The notes beneath the pieces were generated by a model that was given only the letters and a program-made list of their open reading frames with translations, had not been told where the DNA came from and did no database searches. Both the position numbers and the translations under genes were made by a program. DNA of 33,232 bases from CAZAYP01 sp964489425 [NCBI: uncultured Verrucomicrobiota bacterium] (GTDB lineage Bacteria; Verrucomicrobiota; Kiritimatiellia; RZYC01). Positions within the stretch are counted from its first letter, which is position 1. Each line of letters starts with the position of its first letter. Shown here one piece after another: positions 18,855 through 27,560 of the stretch. The stretch covers positions 1 to 33,232 of the forward strand of contig CAZAYP010000062.1 in NCBI GenBank assembly GCA_964489425.1. The letters run 5' to 3'.

Positions 18855-19934
18855 TTAGCTGTTCCGCTTCTGGAAATCCTTCATGAAGGCCACCAGCGCG
18901 TCCACGCCTTCGACCGGGAACGCGTTGTAGACCGAGGCCCGGATGCCGCCGACGGAGCGGTGGCCTTTGAGGCCCTTCATGCCCTTGGCCGAGGCTTCCT
19001 TGACAAACGTTTCCTCCAGCGCCTCGGACGGCAGGCGGAAGGTGATGTTCATGTCCGAGCGGCAGGCCTTGTCCGCAGCCCCCTTATAGAACGTGCCGGA
19101 ATCGATCACATCGTAGATCTTGGCGGCCTTGGCGCGGTTCTGCTGGGCCATGGCGGCGAGTCCGCCCTTCTTGAGCAACCAGCGGGTGACCAGCATCACG
19201 ATGTAGATCGGGAAGCAGGGCGGTGTGTTGTGGAGCGAGTTCTCTTCCAGGTGCGTCTTGTAACGGAAGATGAACGGGATGTTCTCGGGCGGCTTCTCGG
19301 CCAGCGACTTCTTGATGATCACCACCGTGACGCCCGCCGGGCCGAGGTTCTTCTGAGCGCCGGCATAAACCAGGCCGAACTGGTTCGGATCAAACGGGCG
19401 GCAGAAAATGTCCGAGGACATGTCGCACACCAGCGGGGCCGCGGTCTTGGGGTACACCGGCCACTGCGTTCCGGCGATGGTCTCGTTGGAGGTGATGTGC
19501 GCGTACGCCGCGTCGGGCGTCCACTTGAGGCTGGCGGGATCCGGCAGCGTGCAGGGCATGGCCTTGGCGGTGTCCGCCACCACATTGATCTTGCCGATGA
19601 CCTTGGCTTCCTTGATGGCCTTGGCCGCCCAGGCGCCGGTGTTGACATAATCGGCTACCTGGCCCGCGCCGAGCAGGTTCATGGGCACCATGGCAAACTG
19701 GGCGCTGGCGCCGCCCTGGAGGAACAGCACCGCGTAGTCATCGGACAGGTTGATCAGCTTGCGGATGTTGGCGATGGCTTCGTTGTGGACGGCCTCGTAA
19801 TCTTTGCCGCGATGGCTGGCTTCCAGCAGCGACATGCCAATGCCCTTGAAATCCACGAATTCCTTCTGGGCTTCTTCCAGGACTTCCAGCGGCAACACGG
19901 CCGGGCCGGGATTGAAATTATATACTCTCGCCAT
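18855..19934 (-). CDS. serC: Phosphoserine aminotransferase
   Basis: This 359-residue PLP-dependent class V aminotransferase converts 3-phosphohydroxypyruvate to phosphoserine in serine synthesis, and also serves pyridoxal phosphate synthesis. It has the N-terminal YNFNPGPAVLPLEVLEEAQ, SHRGKDYEAVH, a GGASAQFAMVPMNLL cofactor-binding stretch, Trp102, and Lys195 in GLVYAGAQKNLGPAGVT as the Schiff-base lysine. It ends with GGIRASVYNAFP...LVAFM, typical for SerC. AAAGGA precedes the start. The gene has its own promoter and precedes tRNA-Arg. Confidence 0.96.
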   Translation of the reverse strand: MARVYNFNPGPAVLPLEVLEEAQKEFVDFKGIGMSLLEASHRGKDYEAVHNEAIANIRKLINLSDDYAVLFLQGGASAQFAMVPMNLLGAGQVADYVNTGAWAAKAIKEAKVIGKINVVADTAKAMPCTLPDPASLKWTPDAAYAHITSNETIAGTQWPVYPKTAAPLVCDMSSDIFCRPFDPNQFGLVYAGAQKNLGPAGVTVVIIKKSLAEKPPENIPFIFRYKTHLEENSLHNTPPCFPIYIVMLVTRWLLKKGGLAAMAQQNRAKAAKIYDVIDSGTFYKGAADKACRSDMNITFRLPSEALEETFVKEASAKGMKGLKGHRSVGGIRASVYNAFPVEGVDALVAFMKDFQKRNS

Positions 19935-20012
19935 GGTAGTTCCTTTCCATCTCCATTACACGTTTTTCGTTACTTGCACGCCGCGGGAGGCTTTCCCGAG
20001 GCAACTTGTTCG

Positions 20013-20040
20013 TTTGTATCAAAAAATTGGAAAACGTCAA
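20013..20040 (-). promoter_or_regulatory. Promoter for serC
   Basis: On the minus strand TTGACG (20035-20040), 16 bases of AT-rich spacer, TACAAA (20013-20018). It lies between the DUF4388 gene stop (20052) and serC, with a leader of about 70 bases. Confidence 0.5.
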
Positions 20041-20051
20041 GCGGCCGCGGC

Positions 20052-21248
20052 TCAGCCTTTTTCTTCGTCGATGATGCGGTAGGCTTCGAGGAGGATGCCG
20101 ATCGTGCCCTGGGTCACGGTACGCTCCTGCTCGATCTGCTCCCGGCGCTTGAATGTGTAGTAGCCCTTGGTGCGGCGCAGCACCGCATACACGGCGTCCA
20201 AACCGCGCTGCGCGCCGCAGGTGGCATCGACGATCTCGCCCTTGGCCATGTACACCAAGCCCAGCGGTTGCTTGTGTTCGTCCTTGACCGCCAGGATCCC
20301 GGTTTCTTTGCCGGCATTGAGGAACTGGATCAGTTCGCCCAGGGCGGTCCGTTGGATGGTGCCGGTCAGGTCGGTCATGGACTCACGAATGGATTCGCGG
20401 TTGGGCGCCGGGGTAGCCGCGGCTACGGGGGCCGCGGCGGGGGCGGCCGGCGCGGGTGCGGGTGCGGGCGGTGCTGCAGCGCTGAAAATACCCAGCGGGT
20501 TCTCGGCATGGGGCGCGAAGGCCGGGCGTGGTGCGGGCGAGGTGCGTTCCTGGTTCAGCAGGGCTGTCAGGCGGCTGGACCCGGTCGTGGCGGGAGGGAG
20601 CGGCGACGTGCGGCGCAAGGTTTGGATGCGCTGCACCGGGTCGTTCCGGCGGCTGCCAAAAATAAAGCTGAACACGCCGACGACCAGCACCAACCCCACC
20701 ACCTGGGCCACAATGCCATACACCGAGAAAAGCGACTGCAACAGCCCGCCCCGGGGGGGGGCGACGACCGGTGGGGGCGTGTCTTCCATGCCGGCCGGCG
20801 CCGGGGTGGGGGTGGGGGGGCGCACGATAGTCACCGCGGCGGGCGGGATGTTGAGGGAGTCCGCCCGCTCGGCACGGTTGGTGCCAGGCGGCGTATGGGG
20901 AGTAGGCGTGGCCACCACATTGGTTCCGGCGGCGGCCGGCGGCGCGGTGGTCGCGGGCTTCTCCCCGGGGCCGCCAAAGGGTTTGGACACGCGCTGGTAT
21001 AACTGGGTGAACCAGCCGACCACCCCGGGGGCCGCTTCGCTGGCAACCTCGTCGCGATAGATGTAGATCGTCTGATCCCCGGAACGGATCACGCCGGCCA
21101 CGGGCCGATCCGTGGACACGCCGGTCAGCATGTCGTTGGGATCATTGACCGTAATGCTGGGCGGATCCTGCCCCCAGCCGGCCAAGAGACTGGCGGCCCA
21201 GATCAGCATGGCGATCCATGCGCATCCAAATGGTCGGGCTCTTAACAT
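20052..21248 (-). CDS. Membrane-anchored DUF4388 (PATAN) protein
   Basis: This 398-residue protein has an N-terminal signal sequence (about 1-26, MLRARPFGCAW then hydrophobic), a predicted periplasmic domain of about 80 residues (ITVNDPNDMLTGVSTDRPVA), a Pro/Thr/Ala-rich linker, a membrane helix (about 177-197, VYGIVAQVVGLVLVVGVFSF), a second Ala/Pro linker and a C-terminal DUF4388 domain (about 293-395; DLTGTIQRTALGELIQFLN, then GLVYMAKGEIVDATCG). DUF4388 occurs in bacterial signalling proteins, often with receiver or gliding-related partners. I chose ATG 21248 for the signal peptide; a TTG at 21293 is in frame. It follows the dual-protease gene by 86 bases. The topology suggests transfer of a periplasmic state to the cytoplasm. 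Confidence 0.7.
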   Translation of the reverse strand: MLRARPFGCAWIAMLIWAASLLAGWGQDPPSITVNDPNDMLTGVSTDRPVAGVIRSGDQTIYIYRDEVASEAAPGVVGWFTQLYQRVSKPFGGPGEKPATTAPPAAAGTNVVATPTPHTPPGTNRAERADSLNIPPAAVTIVRPPTPTPAPAGMEDTPPPVVAPPRGGLLQSLFSVYGIVAQVVGLVLVVGVFSFIFGSRRNDPVQRIQTLRRTSPLPPATTGSSRLTALLNQERTSPAPRPAFAPHAENPLGIFSAAAPPAPAPAPAAPAAAPVAAATPAPNRESIRESMTDLTGTIQRTALGELIQFLNAGKETGILAVKDEHKQPLGLVYMAKGEIVDATCGAQRGLDAVYAVLRRTKGYYTFKRREQIEQERTVTQGTIGILLEAYRIIDEEKG

Positions 21249-21334
21249 GATGGTCAGACGCAAGACGATGATCGATAACCCCGGTTCTGGCAATTAAAAA
21301 AACGGTCCCGGCCCGCGGCCGGCCGCGGCGCGGT

Positions 21335-23827
21335 TCATTTTTGGACCGTGATCGGCGAACTGATCGCGATCGGCGTATACCCCGCGTCGGGAAACAGGCG
21401 CACCTCGTAAGCGCCGGGCAGGGGCACCAAGATATCCCACGTGTCGTTGATCAGGTTGTTGAGGAATGTGTAGGTTGCATAGCCCTGCGGCGGCGCGGCC
21501 GGATCGCGGTAGAGCGCAATCCACGCATGCGGGTTCTGGCGCAGCCCGGTCCCGTTGCGGATGACAACCACGATCTTGCCTCCGGCGCGCACGGTGGGCG
21601 TCAGCACCTGCAGCGTGGGTGGCACCAGCGGGGTCGGGGTGGGCGGCGGCACCGTGGTGGCCGTGGGCAGCACCTCCGGCGTGGGCGGCGGCGGCGGCGC
21701 GGTGGGGCGCTCGGCCGGCGCCACCGGCGCGCGGCCGCCGGCCACGGGAAACGTGCCGGTCACTTCCCCCTTGAGCACCGGGTGCTGCGCGGCGCCCATT
21801 TTGCGGGCCGTGGCGGGCACCTGCTCGTTAAGATAAGCATACGCCTCGGAAAGCGTGGTGACCTGGTCGCCATTGGCATCGGCCTGCCCTTTGAGCACCT
21901 CGCAGAGATGGTAGGAAAAAATACCCTGGCGCAGGTCGCTGGACTCCATGGATATCTCGTCCGCGCGCGAGGCGGTGATGACCACGGCGCCCTGGCTGGC
22001 GGTCAACTGGTCAAGGTAATCATCCTGCAGGCCGACGGCCTTCATGCCCGGCCGCAGCACCCCCTTGGCGCCCACGGCGCCGGAATAGCAGGCGTCCATG
22101 ACAAACAACAGCTTGTCCGCCTGGATGCGCCCGAAAATCCGGGCCATTTCGGACATGGGCAGCGCGGTGCCGTACATGTCCTCGAGCTGGCTGTCCGCGA
22201 GCATGATGTACTTCTCGGTGCCGTCCCCGCCCGTGCCGGTCAGCGCGGGCTCTGCGCCGCCGTGGCCCGAGAAAAAGATCATCACCCAGTCCTGGGTGCC
22301 GGCATGGCGTGGCAGCCAGGTGCCAAGGATCGAGCGTACCTTTTCCGTGGTGGCCTCCGCGTCGGTCAGCGTGATGACCTGGTTGGACAGGAACCCGGCC
22401 TGCTGGATGAGCGCGAGGCGCAGTTGTTCGATATCATCCACGGCGTACTGCAAAGCGGGCACCTTGGGATCCTTGTATTTCTCAACGCCGATCAGCACGG
22501 CCCAGCGGTTGGGCGCGGCCGGGACCCTGGCGCCGGCCGCCACCGGGGTCGTCGTTGCGGCGCCCACCAGCGCGGCGGCCCGCTGCGCGAGAAACTCATC
22601 CCAGCGCGTGTCGCGCGCGAACTGGATGATGTCCGCCCGGTAGTCGGGATTCACCTTCTTGCCGGCGTTTTCACCGGGGTAAATGGTCAGGCCGCGGCCG
22701 TTCTTGCCGGGCCGCGCAAAGTTGGCCAGCACCGCCTGGGCCAGCCCGGCGCGGGCCTGGGCCACGGCGTCCCGAATCCCGCCGCCCGGGCCCGGCGCGG
22801 CCGCGATCTTCTCGAGCAAGGCGTCCAGGTCGGCAAAGCCGTAGAAAGCCGGCACGTCGAACGCGTCCGCGGGCAACGGCTGGCCGGCGCCGGCCGCCTG
22901 CATCAGCACTCCGGCCAGCGCGTCGAAGCTTTGCGCAAGGGCAGGCATTTGGCCCAGGTCCACGGCGCTGAGCGTGGTCAGGTTCTGGTTGGTGGGATAT
23001 GCGGCACACAGGGCGACGATGTTCGATGCCAGGGTGCGGCCGTCCCAGTCCGGCTGCGCGGCGAGCGGCTGCAGGAAGAGGTCGTACGCCCAGCCATCAA
23101 ACGGTTCGGTGTCCTCGCTGGCCACGAAGGCGGTGGCCACCCCGCGCCACTCGTAGGCGGCTTCGATCATGGCCATGAGGCACGCGTCGGCGCCAAGCAC
23201 GTCCAGCTTGGGGAACAGTTCAAGGGCGGCGCGCACCTCGCGGTTCTCCAGGAAATCTTCGTCGCTGGAATCGTCCCAGGCGATGCCGCGCGCCAGCAGG
23301 TCCATGCCGGGGGTGGCGATGGCTTCGTCCGGGCCGGCCGCCCGGCCGGCGGCGCGGGCCAGGCTGGCGCGCCAGCCGCCGCCGTGGTTCCACAGCACCA
23401 GCATGGTTTTGCGGGCCGGGTAGGCCGCGCGCGCCCAGGCGACGAACTCCTTGAGCGTCTGCGGATCGCCCATGTTGATCTCGCCGAGGTCCTGGCAGGT
23501 GGGCAGGCCCGGGTCCCAGGAATGGCGCCCGCCCAGATCCGCCGCGGGTTGCACGAGGAACCGGCGGGCCGTGGACCACTCGCTGTCCGCGGCGCGGTCG
23601 AGCAGCGCCACGATCCTGAGGCGATCCGAGGAGCCGACCTTCTCCATCTCGGCCACGTCGAGAAGCGTCGCGTTGTCCAGGTTGTTGTCGCCGGCCATGT
23701 ACACCATGATCAGCCACTCGGCCTCCGCGGGCCGGTTGGTCGCGGCCACGTCCGGCGCCTGCGCCAGCGCCAACGGCACCGGGGCCAGCAGGCACCCCGC
23801 CAGAAACGCCATGATGCTTGTCTTCAT
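21335..23827 (-). CDS. Secreted tandem C11 (clostripain) and C14 (caspase-like) protease
   Basis: This 830-residue protein has a signal peptide (1-22). The first protease domain (about 35-420) is clostripain-like family C11: WLIMVYMAGDNNLD at 38-51, His148 in LVLWNHGGGW and Cys216 in LGADACLMAM. The second (about 440-695) is caspase-like family C14: RWAVLIGVEKYKDP at 441-454, His522 in FFSGHGG and Cys580 in FVMDACYSGA. Both dyads are complete. A Ca-loop-like DANGDQVTTLSE spans 650-661. A Pro/Thr linker (about 700-740) leads to a C-terminal beta-rich domain (about 740-830) resembling an Ig-like fold. AGGAGGTAA precedes the ATG. Target specificity is likely after Arg or Lys, as in both families, but this is inferred. 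Confidence 0.9.
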   Translation of the reverse strand: MKTSIMAFLAGCLLAPVPLALAQAPDVAATNRPAEAEWLIMVYMAGDNNLDNATLLDVAEMEKVGSSDRLRIVALLDRAADSEWSTARRFLVQPAADLGGRHSWDPGLPTCQDLGEINMGDPQTLKEFVAWARAAYPARKTMLVLWNHGGGWRASLARAAGRAAGPDEAIATPGMDLLARGIAWDDSSDEDFLENREVRAALELFPKLDVLGADACLMAMIEAAYEWRGVATAFVASEDTEPFDGWAYDLFLQPLAAQPDWDGRTLASNIVALCAAYPTNQNLTTLSAVDLGQMPALAQSFDALAGVLMQAAGAGQPLPADAFDVPAFYGFADLDALLEKIAAAPGPGGGIRDAVAQARAGLAQAVLANFARPGKNGRGLTIYPGENAGKKVNPDYRADIIQFARDTRWDEFLAQRAAALVGAATTTPVAAGARVPAAPNRWAVLIGVEKYKDPKVPALQYAVDDIEQLRLALIQQAGFLSNQVITLTDAEATTEKVRSILGTWLPRHAGTQDWVMIFFSGHGGAEPALTGTGGDGTEKYIMLADSQLEDMYGTALPMSEMARIFGRIQADKLLFVMDACYSGAVGAKGVLRPGMKAVGLQDDYLDQLTASQGAVVITASRADEISMESSDLRQGIFSYHLCEVLKGQADANGDQVTTLSEAYAYLNEQVPATARKMGAAQHPVLKGEVTGTFPVAGGRAPVAPAERPTAPPPPPTPEVLPTATTVPPPTPTPLVPPTLQVLTPTVRAGGKIVVVIRNGTGLRQNPHAWIALYRDPAAPPQGYATYTFLNNLINDTWDILVPLPGAYEVRLFPDAGYTPIAISSPITVQK

Positions 23828-23858
23828 GATTACCTCCTGATGGGCTGTCGGTCCGGGC

Positions 23859-25595
23859 TCAGAAAAATTGCACCACGGCCACGTTTTCCTCCCGGTCCAG
23901 GTAGGCGGGCGGCGGGAGTTGGGCCTTGAACTCGTCGAAGCGCTCCGCCGTGATCATCAGGGTGATGTTGGTGCGGCCCTGGGCGGCGCGGACCATGGCG
24001 TTGAGCGCGGCCACCGTGAGCAAGCGGTGGCGGGCGTCGGGATAGTCCAAGCCGTACTCCATTTCCCCGCGGCTTTCGAACAGGTAAATGTTGTTGGTGG
24101 CCGCGAAAAAGGAAAACGAATGGGCCAGATTGCGATCGGAAACCAGGATGGCGTCGGCTGGTATGCGGTCCGCATTGCGCGCGTAAATGTGTTCGGCCGT
24201 GGCCATGATTTCCATGTGCGCGGGCATGGCCACGTGGGCCAGCACGCAAAACGGAAACGCGGCCACGAAAAACCAGACCAGGCGGCGGGCCCAGGCCTGG
24301 GTGCGGATGGCCTGGACGATCCCGGCCAGCCACCAGGCGCAGGCCAGCACCACCACGCCCACTTTCCACTGCTCGTCCGCGGCGTATTCCCGGAGGATCA
24401 TCCGGCCCGTAAACCGCACGATCCACTCCGCCGCGAAAAACAGGATCGCGCCCGCGACCAGCACGGCGAGAATCCAGCATCCCACGGCCAGCGCCTTGGC
24501 CCGGCCGGCCGCGACGTAGCGCCGGATGCCGGCGTCCATGAGCAGCGCCAGGGGCGGAAAACAAGGGAGGATGTAGGTAGCCAGCTTGCCGCTGGACGCT
24601 GAATAGAAAAGCAGCGGGAACACGAACCAGCATCCCGCGAACCGCAGGAAGGAATCGCGGCCGCCGCGCCGCAGGCCCAGTACCGCGGCCCCGGACAGGA
24701 CCGTCCACGGTAACGCCCCAGCCAGGAGCACGGGAATAAAATAAAAGAACGATTCCGGGTGCTGCGTGCCGGTTTGCATGGTGCGCCCCAAGGCTTCGGA
24801 GCCCAGCAAGTCCCGCCAGAACGGGCTGGCGTGCATCGCCGCCTTGAGGCTCTCCGGGACAAAGCGGTTGAAGTGCTCAATCCAGACAAAGTAGTGCCAG
24901 TAGTCGCTTTCGCGCCGGTCAATGGCCAGGGCCCATGGCAGCACCACCAGCACGGCCACGAGGAGCGGAATCCAAGGCATGGTGAAAAGGTCTTTCCAGC
25001 GCCGCTCCCAGAGCAGGAACGGCACGATGGTCACCAGCGGCACCGCCAGCGCGATGAACCCCTTGACGAGAAACGCGGCGCCGCAGGCCACGCCGCACAG
25101 GGCCAGCCAGCCCAGGCGCACCCGCTGCCGGGGTGCCGCCCAGGCTTCGTAAAACAGGGCCACCGTGGCCGTGACAAAAAACGTGAACATGGTATCCAGC
25201 ACGTTGGCCACGCCAATCATCATCGGCAACACGCAGGTCAATTGCACCGCCGCGCCCAGGTACCCGGCCTGCGGCCCCGGGGCGTGCCGGCGCAGCAGCA
25301 GGAATACCGCCAGCACCGACAAGCCCGCCGCCACCGCGGACGGAAACCGGCAGCCAAACCCGTTGGGGCCCCAGGCCATGATCGATAGCGAGGTCAGCCA
25401 GTACCCCAGCACCGGCTTCTCAAAATAGCGCAACCCGTTCAGGTGCGGCACCACCCAGTCGCCGGTGTAAATCATTTCCCGGGGAATGGCGCCGTAACGG
25501 GCCTCGTCGATGATCGCGATCGGCCGCACGCCCAGCGGCGCCAGGTACAGGATGACATACGCGAGCAGGATCAGCAGGCCGGCTTTTTTTTGCAT
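23859..25595 (-). CDS. ArnT-like GT39 membrane glycosyltransferase
   Basis: This 578-residue polytopic protein resembles ArnT and related lipid-linked sugar transferases. It begins with a membrane helix and then PIAIIDEARYGAIPREM (D30-E31, the catalytic Asp-Glu of the family), followed by WVVPHLNGLRYFEKPVLGYW, which is typical of ArnT-like enzymes, then about ten more hydrophobic segments and a C-terminal soluble domain. It adds a sugar from undecaprenyl phosphate to a periplasmic acceptor, which in ArnT is lipid A. The acceptor here is unknown. It lies 16 bases after mlaE and 31 bases before the dual-protease gene, so the three are probably one transcript. Confidence 0.88.
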   Translation of the reverse strand: MQKKAGLLILLAYVILYLAPLGVRPIAIIDEARYGAIPREMIYTGDWVVPHLNGLRYFEKPVLGYWLTSLSIMAWGPNGFGCRFPSAVAAGLSVLAVFLLLRRHAPGPQAGYLGAAVQLTCVLPMMIGVANVLDTMFTFFVTATVALFYEAWAAPRQRVRLGWLALCGVACGAAFLVKGFIALAVPLVTIVPFLLWERRWKDLFTMPWIPLLVAVLVVLPWALAIDRRESDYWHYFVWIEHFNRFVPESLKAAMHASPFWRDLLGSEALGRTMQTGTQHPESFFYFIPVLLAGALPWTVLSGAAVLGLRRGGRDSFLRFAGCWFVFPLLFYSASSGKLATYILPCFPPLALLMDAGIRRYVAAGRAKALAVGCWILAVLVAGAILFFAAEWIVRFTGRMILREYAADEQWKVGVVVLACAWWLAGIVQAIRTQAWARRLVWFFVAAFPFCVLAHVAMPAHMEIMATAEHIYARNADRIPADAILVSDRNLAHSFSFFAATNNIYLFESRGEMEYGLDYPDARHRLLTVAALNAMVRAAQGRTNITLMITAERFDEFKAQLPPPAYLDREENVAVVQFF

Positions 25596-25611
25596 GGTTG
25601 CGCTTTCTGCA

Positions 25612-26400
25612 TTAAAGATAGGTCAGCACGGAAATAACGGCCGATACCAGGAACACCGCGATGATCGACTTGACCTGCCCGCGGGTCGTGGCCTGGGGAA
25701 TCTCAGTCAACGCGCCCTTGATCTTCAAGCCCTCTTCACAGCAGATCGCGCCGGTCAGCATGCCGGGGATGAACGTCTTGGCCAGCAGGCTGACGACATC
25801 CACCGGCCGCATGGCGCCCAGGATGCTGTCCACGAACAATCCGGGCCCGCCGGTCGCGGCGCCAGTCACCAGGCCCGTGACATACCCGCTGGCAAAGCTG
25901 ACCACGATGAATACCATGGTCAGCAGGAACACCGAAACCGCCACGCCCAGGACCCGGGGCATCAGCAGGTAGGTGAACGGGTCCAGGCCCTGGGCGTCCA
26001 GGACCTCGATTTCCCGGGCGGCGCGCATGCTGGCCATCTCCGCGGCGATGGCCGTCCCGCTGCGGCCAATCACGATGAAGTTGGTCAGCAGGGGCCCGAC
26101 CTCGCGCACCAGCACGATGACCAGCAGCGGGCCCAGCAGGCCGGACTGGCCCATCCGGTTCAGCCAGACCTGGGCCTGCAACACGATCGACACGCCGCCC
26201 AGGAAGGCGATCAGCGAAACCAGGCGCACGGCTTCCACGCCCGTGAACAGCAGCTGCCGCGCAAAAACCGAGCGCACGGTCACCGGCCAATACGCCGGCC
26301 GGCAGGCCGTGGCCACCACCATGGCCACCAGCGCGGCCAGGTGCCGCCCGTTGCGGATGCTGCCGATGACCTTGCGGCCGATGGCGCCAGCTGGATTCAT
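25612..26400 (-). CDS. mlaE: MlaE/YrbE-type ABC transporter permease
   Basis: This 262-residue inner-membrane permease belongs to the MlaE family, which moves phospholipids between inner and outer membrane with an ATPase (MlaF) and an MCE-domain protein (MlaD). Recognisable segments are FLGGVSIVLQAQVWLNRMG, REVGPLLTNFIVIGRSGTAI with AAEMASMR, and EIEVLDAQGLDPFTYLLMPR. It has about five hydrophobic helices. Neither MlaF nor MlaD is in the window, so the partner genes lie elsewhere or are lost. It is the first gene of the minus-strand run with the ArnT-like gene. Confidence 0.92.
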   Translation of the reverse strand: MNPAGAIGRKVIGSIRNGRHLAALVAMVVATACRPAYWPVTVRSVFARQLLFTGVEAVRLVSLIAFLGGVSIVLQAQVWLNRMGQSGLLGPLLVIVLVREVGPLLTNFIVIGRSGTAIAAEMASMRAAREIEVLDAQGLDPFTYLLMPRVLGVAVSVFLLTMVFIVVSFASGYVTGLVTGAATGGPGLFVDSILGAMRPVDVVSLLAKTFIPGMLTGAICCEEGLKIKGALTEIPQATTRGQVKSIIAVFLVSAVISVLTYL

Positions 26401-26562
26401 TTGCCCATGGTTCCAATAATAATCACCCGCCGGGCGTCACTGGGCCCTGCGGGAGGGCTTATTCTTGCAGAGCCGCTGGCGATCCGGGAGAAAAAAAACT
26501 GTCAATTTTTTATCCATTATGCTGGACTATCCATGCCTGTTCACCTACAAGTGTGCGCTCTG

Positions 26563-26604
26563 CGGTCTTAAGAGACCGGAATGGACCAACCGGAAAGGCC
26601 GGTT
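26563..26604 (+). promoter_or_regulatory. Structured leader upstream of rpmI-rplT
   Basis: Two hairpins lie in the leader: CGGTCT-TAAG-AGACCG (26563-26578, perfect) and AACCGG-AAAGG-CCGGTT (26588-26604). The operons for L35 and L20 are commonly repressed by L20 binding a structured leader, so this is a plausible autoregulatory site. No exact match to a known L20 leader class is claimed. An AT-rich region (about 26490-26530) probably contains the promoter, but no convincing -35/-10 pair was found. Confidence 0.4.
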
Positions 26605-26645
26605 GCGGACAAGGCGGGGTTAGACCAGGAAAAGGAAGCACGACT

Positions 26646-26840
26646 ATGCCGAAGCAGAAAACGAGAAAATCGGTGGCCAAGCGGTTCAAGAAGACGGGCC
26701 GGAACAAAATCAGGCGCACGGCCGCGGGCGGCGCCCATCTGGCGACCGGAAAGTCGCGTGGCCGGAAGCGCCGGGTGCGCGCCGGCAAGATGGTGGCCAA
26801 GGCGGATTACAAGCGGGTCCTGGTCGGCCTGCCGTATTAA
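26646..26840 (+). CDS. rpmI: 50S ribosomal protein L35
   Basis: This 64-residue basic protein begins MPKQKTRKSVAKRFKKTGRN and contains AGGAHLATGKSRGRKRR, both characteristic of L35. AGGAAAAGG precedes the ATG. It is 33 bases upstream of rplT, the normal order, but infC, usually upstream, is absent. Confidence 0.95.
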   Translation: MPKQKTRKSVAKRFKKTGRNKIRRTAAGGAHLATGKSRGRKRRVRAGKMVAKADYKRVLVGLPY

Positions 26841-26873
26841 TTTGGGTTTGGACGATTATCCAGGAGAATATCG

Positions 26874-27230
26874 ATGCGCGCAACCAATGCTCCCGCTTCC
26901 CGCAAACGCCGTAGCCGCCGCCTGAAACTAGCCAGCGGTTTCTATGGCAGCCGCAGCAAACTGTTTCGCATGGCCACGGAGGCCGTGGATCACTCCATGG
27001 CCACCGCCTTCGTCCACCGCAAGAACAAGAAGCGCGACTACCGCGGCCTGTGGATCACGCGGCTTTCCGCCGCCTGCAAAATCAACGGGCTCAACTACAG
27101 CCGTTTCCTCGAGGGCTTGACCAAGGCGGGCGTCAAGCTGAACCGCAAGATGCTCTCGGAGATCGCCATCCAGGATCCGGATGGGTTTGCCTCGCTGGCC
27201 GGCCTGGCCAAGACCAAGTGCGGCAAATAG
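26874..27230 (+). CDS. rplT: 50S ribosomal protein L20
   Basis: This 118-residue protein has the usual L20 pattern: a basic N-terminus, KLASGFYGSRSKLFRMATEA, FVHRKNKKRDYRGLWITRLS, then INGLNYSRFLEGLTKAGVKL. L20 is an early assembly protein of the large subunit and often a translational repressor of its own operon. A good AGGAGAA ribosome-binding site lies before ATG 26874. pheS does not follow; 330 bases without a gene do. Confidence 0.95.
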   Translation: MRATNAPASRKRRSRRLKLASGFYGSRSKLFRMATEAVDHSMATAFVHRKNKKRDYRGLWITRLSAACKINGLNYSRFLEGLTKAGVKLNRKMLSEIAIQDPDGFASLAGLAKTKCGK

Positions 27231-27560
27231 CGGACCCGACCAGCAGGGACCTTACTGCTTGGGTGATGGCTGATGAAGGTTTGAACCGCGGCTTCCCGCG
27301 GGCCCGGCATGCGCTCAGTGCGTTACGCGCTCTGCGTCACAATTTCCCATCAATCGGTATCGGGTTTCGATGCCGATGCCGATCGCGACCCCGCTGAAAT
27401 CCTTGGGCTTCTGCTCGTTTCGGGAACTCCCTGTCACCTGATCTGCGCTCGGCATCCCTCGGCCTCCGGGCCGGCAAATTAATTCTTTACAACCCAGCGC
27501 GGGATGCGATGATATTCCGCGTGGTATTGGTAACTTGGGATCAATTCAGGGGGTTGGGAA
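27231..27560. other. Gene-free interval between rplT and the HDOD gene
   Basis: No credible gene is seen. It has short hairpins CCGCGG-CTT-CCGCGG (27286-27301) and GCGCTCAGTGCGTTACGCGC (27310-27330), a simple CGATGCCGATGCCGATCGCG stretch (27368-27387), and a CCTCGGCC...GGCCGGC palindrome (about 27457-27475). None has a following T-run. A possible HDOD promoter lies at the right end (separate entry). Confidence 0.5.
27486..27514 (+). promoter_or_regulatory. Possible promoter for the HDOD gene
   Basis: TTTACA (27486-27491), 17 bases, ATGATA (27509-27514); an 18-base spacing would use TGATAT. Both -10 options are weak. Confidence 0.3.

Noticed and set aside
18960-21002. Long open frame of 680 codons on the plus strand
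   Set aside because: It is antisense to serC and the DUF4388 gene. High GC with few stops in the third frame produces it; its peptide is low-complexity, rich in Gly, Arg and Ala.
21341-23929. Open frame of 862 codons on the plus strand
   Set aside because: It is antisense to the dual-protease gene, whose protein has clear domains. No known motif and a GC-artefact composition in the plus frame.
26441-26468. Possible terminator GCCCT-GCGGG-AGGGC-TTATTCTT on the plus strand
   Set aside because: No plus-strand gene ends upstream of it, since mlaE starts on the minus strand at 26400, and the T-run is broken.
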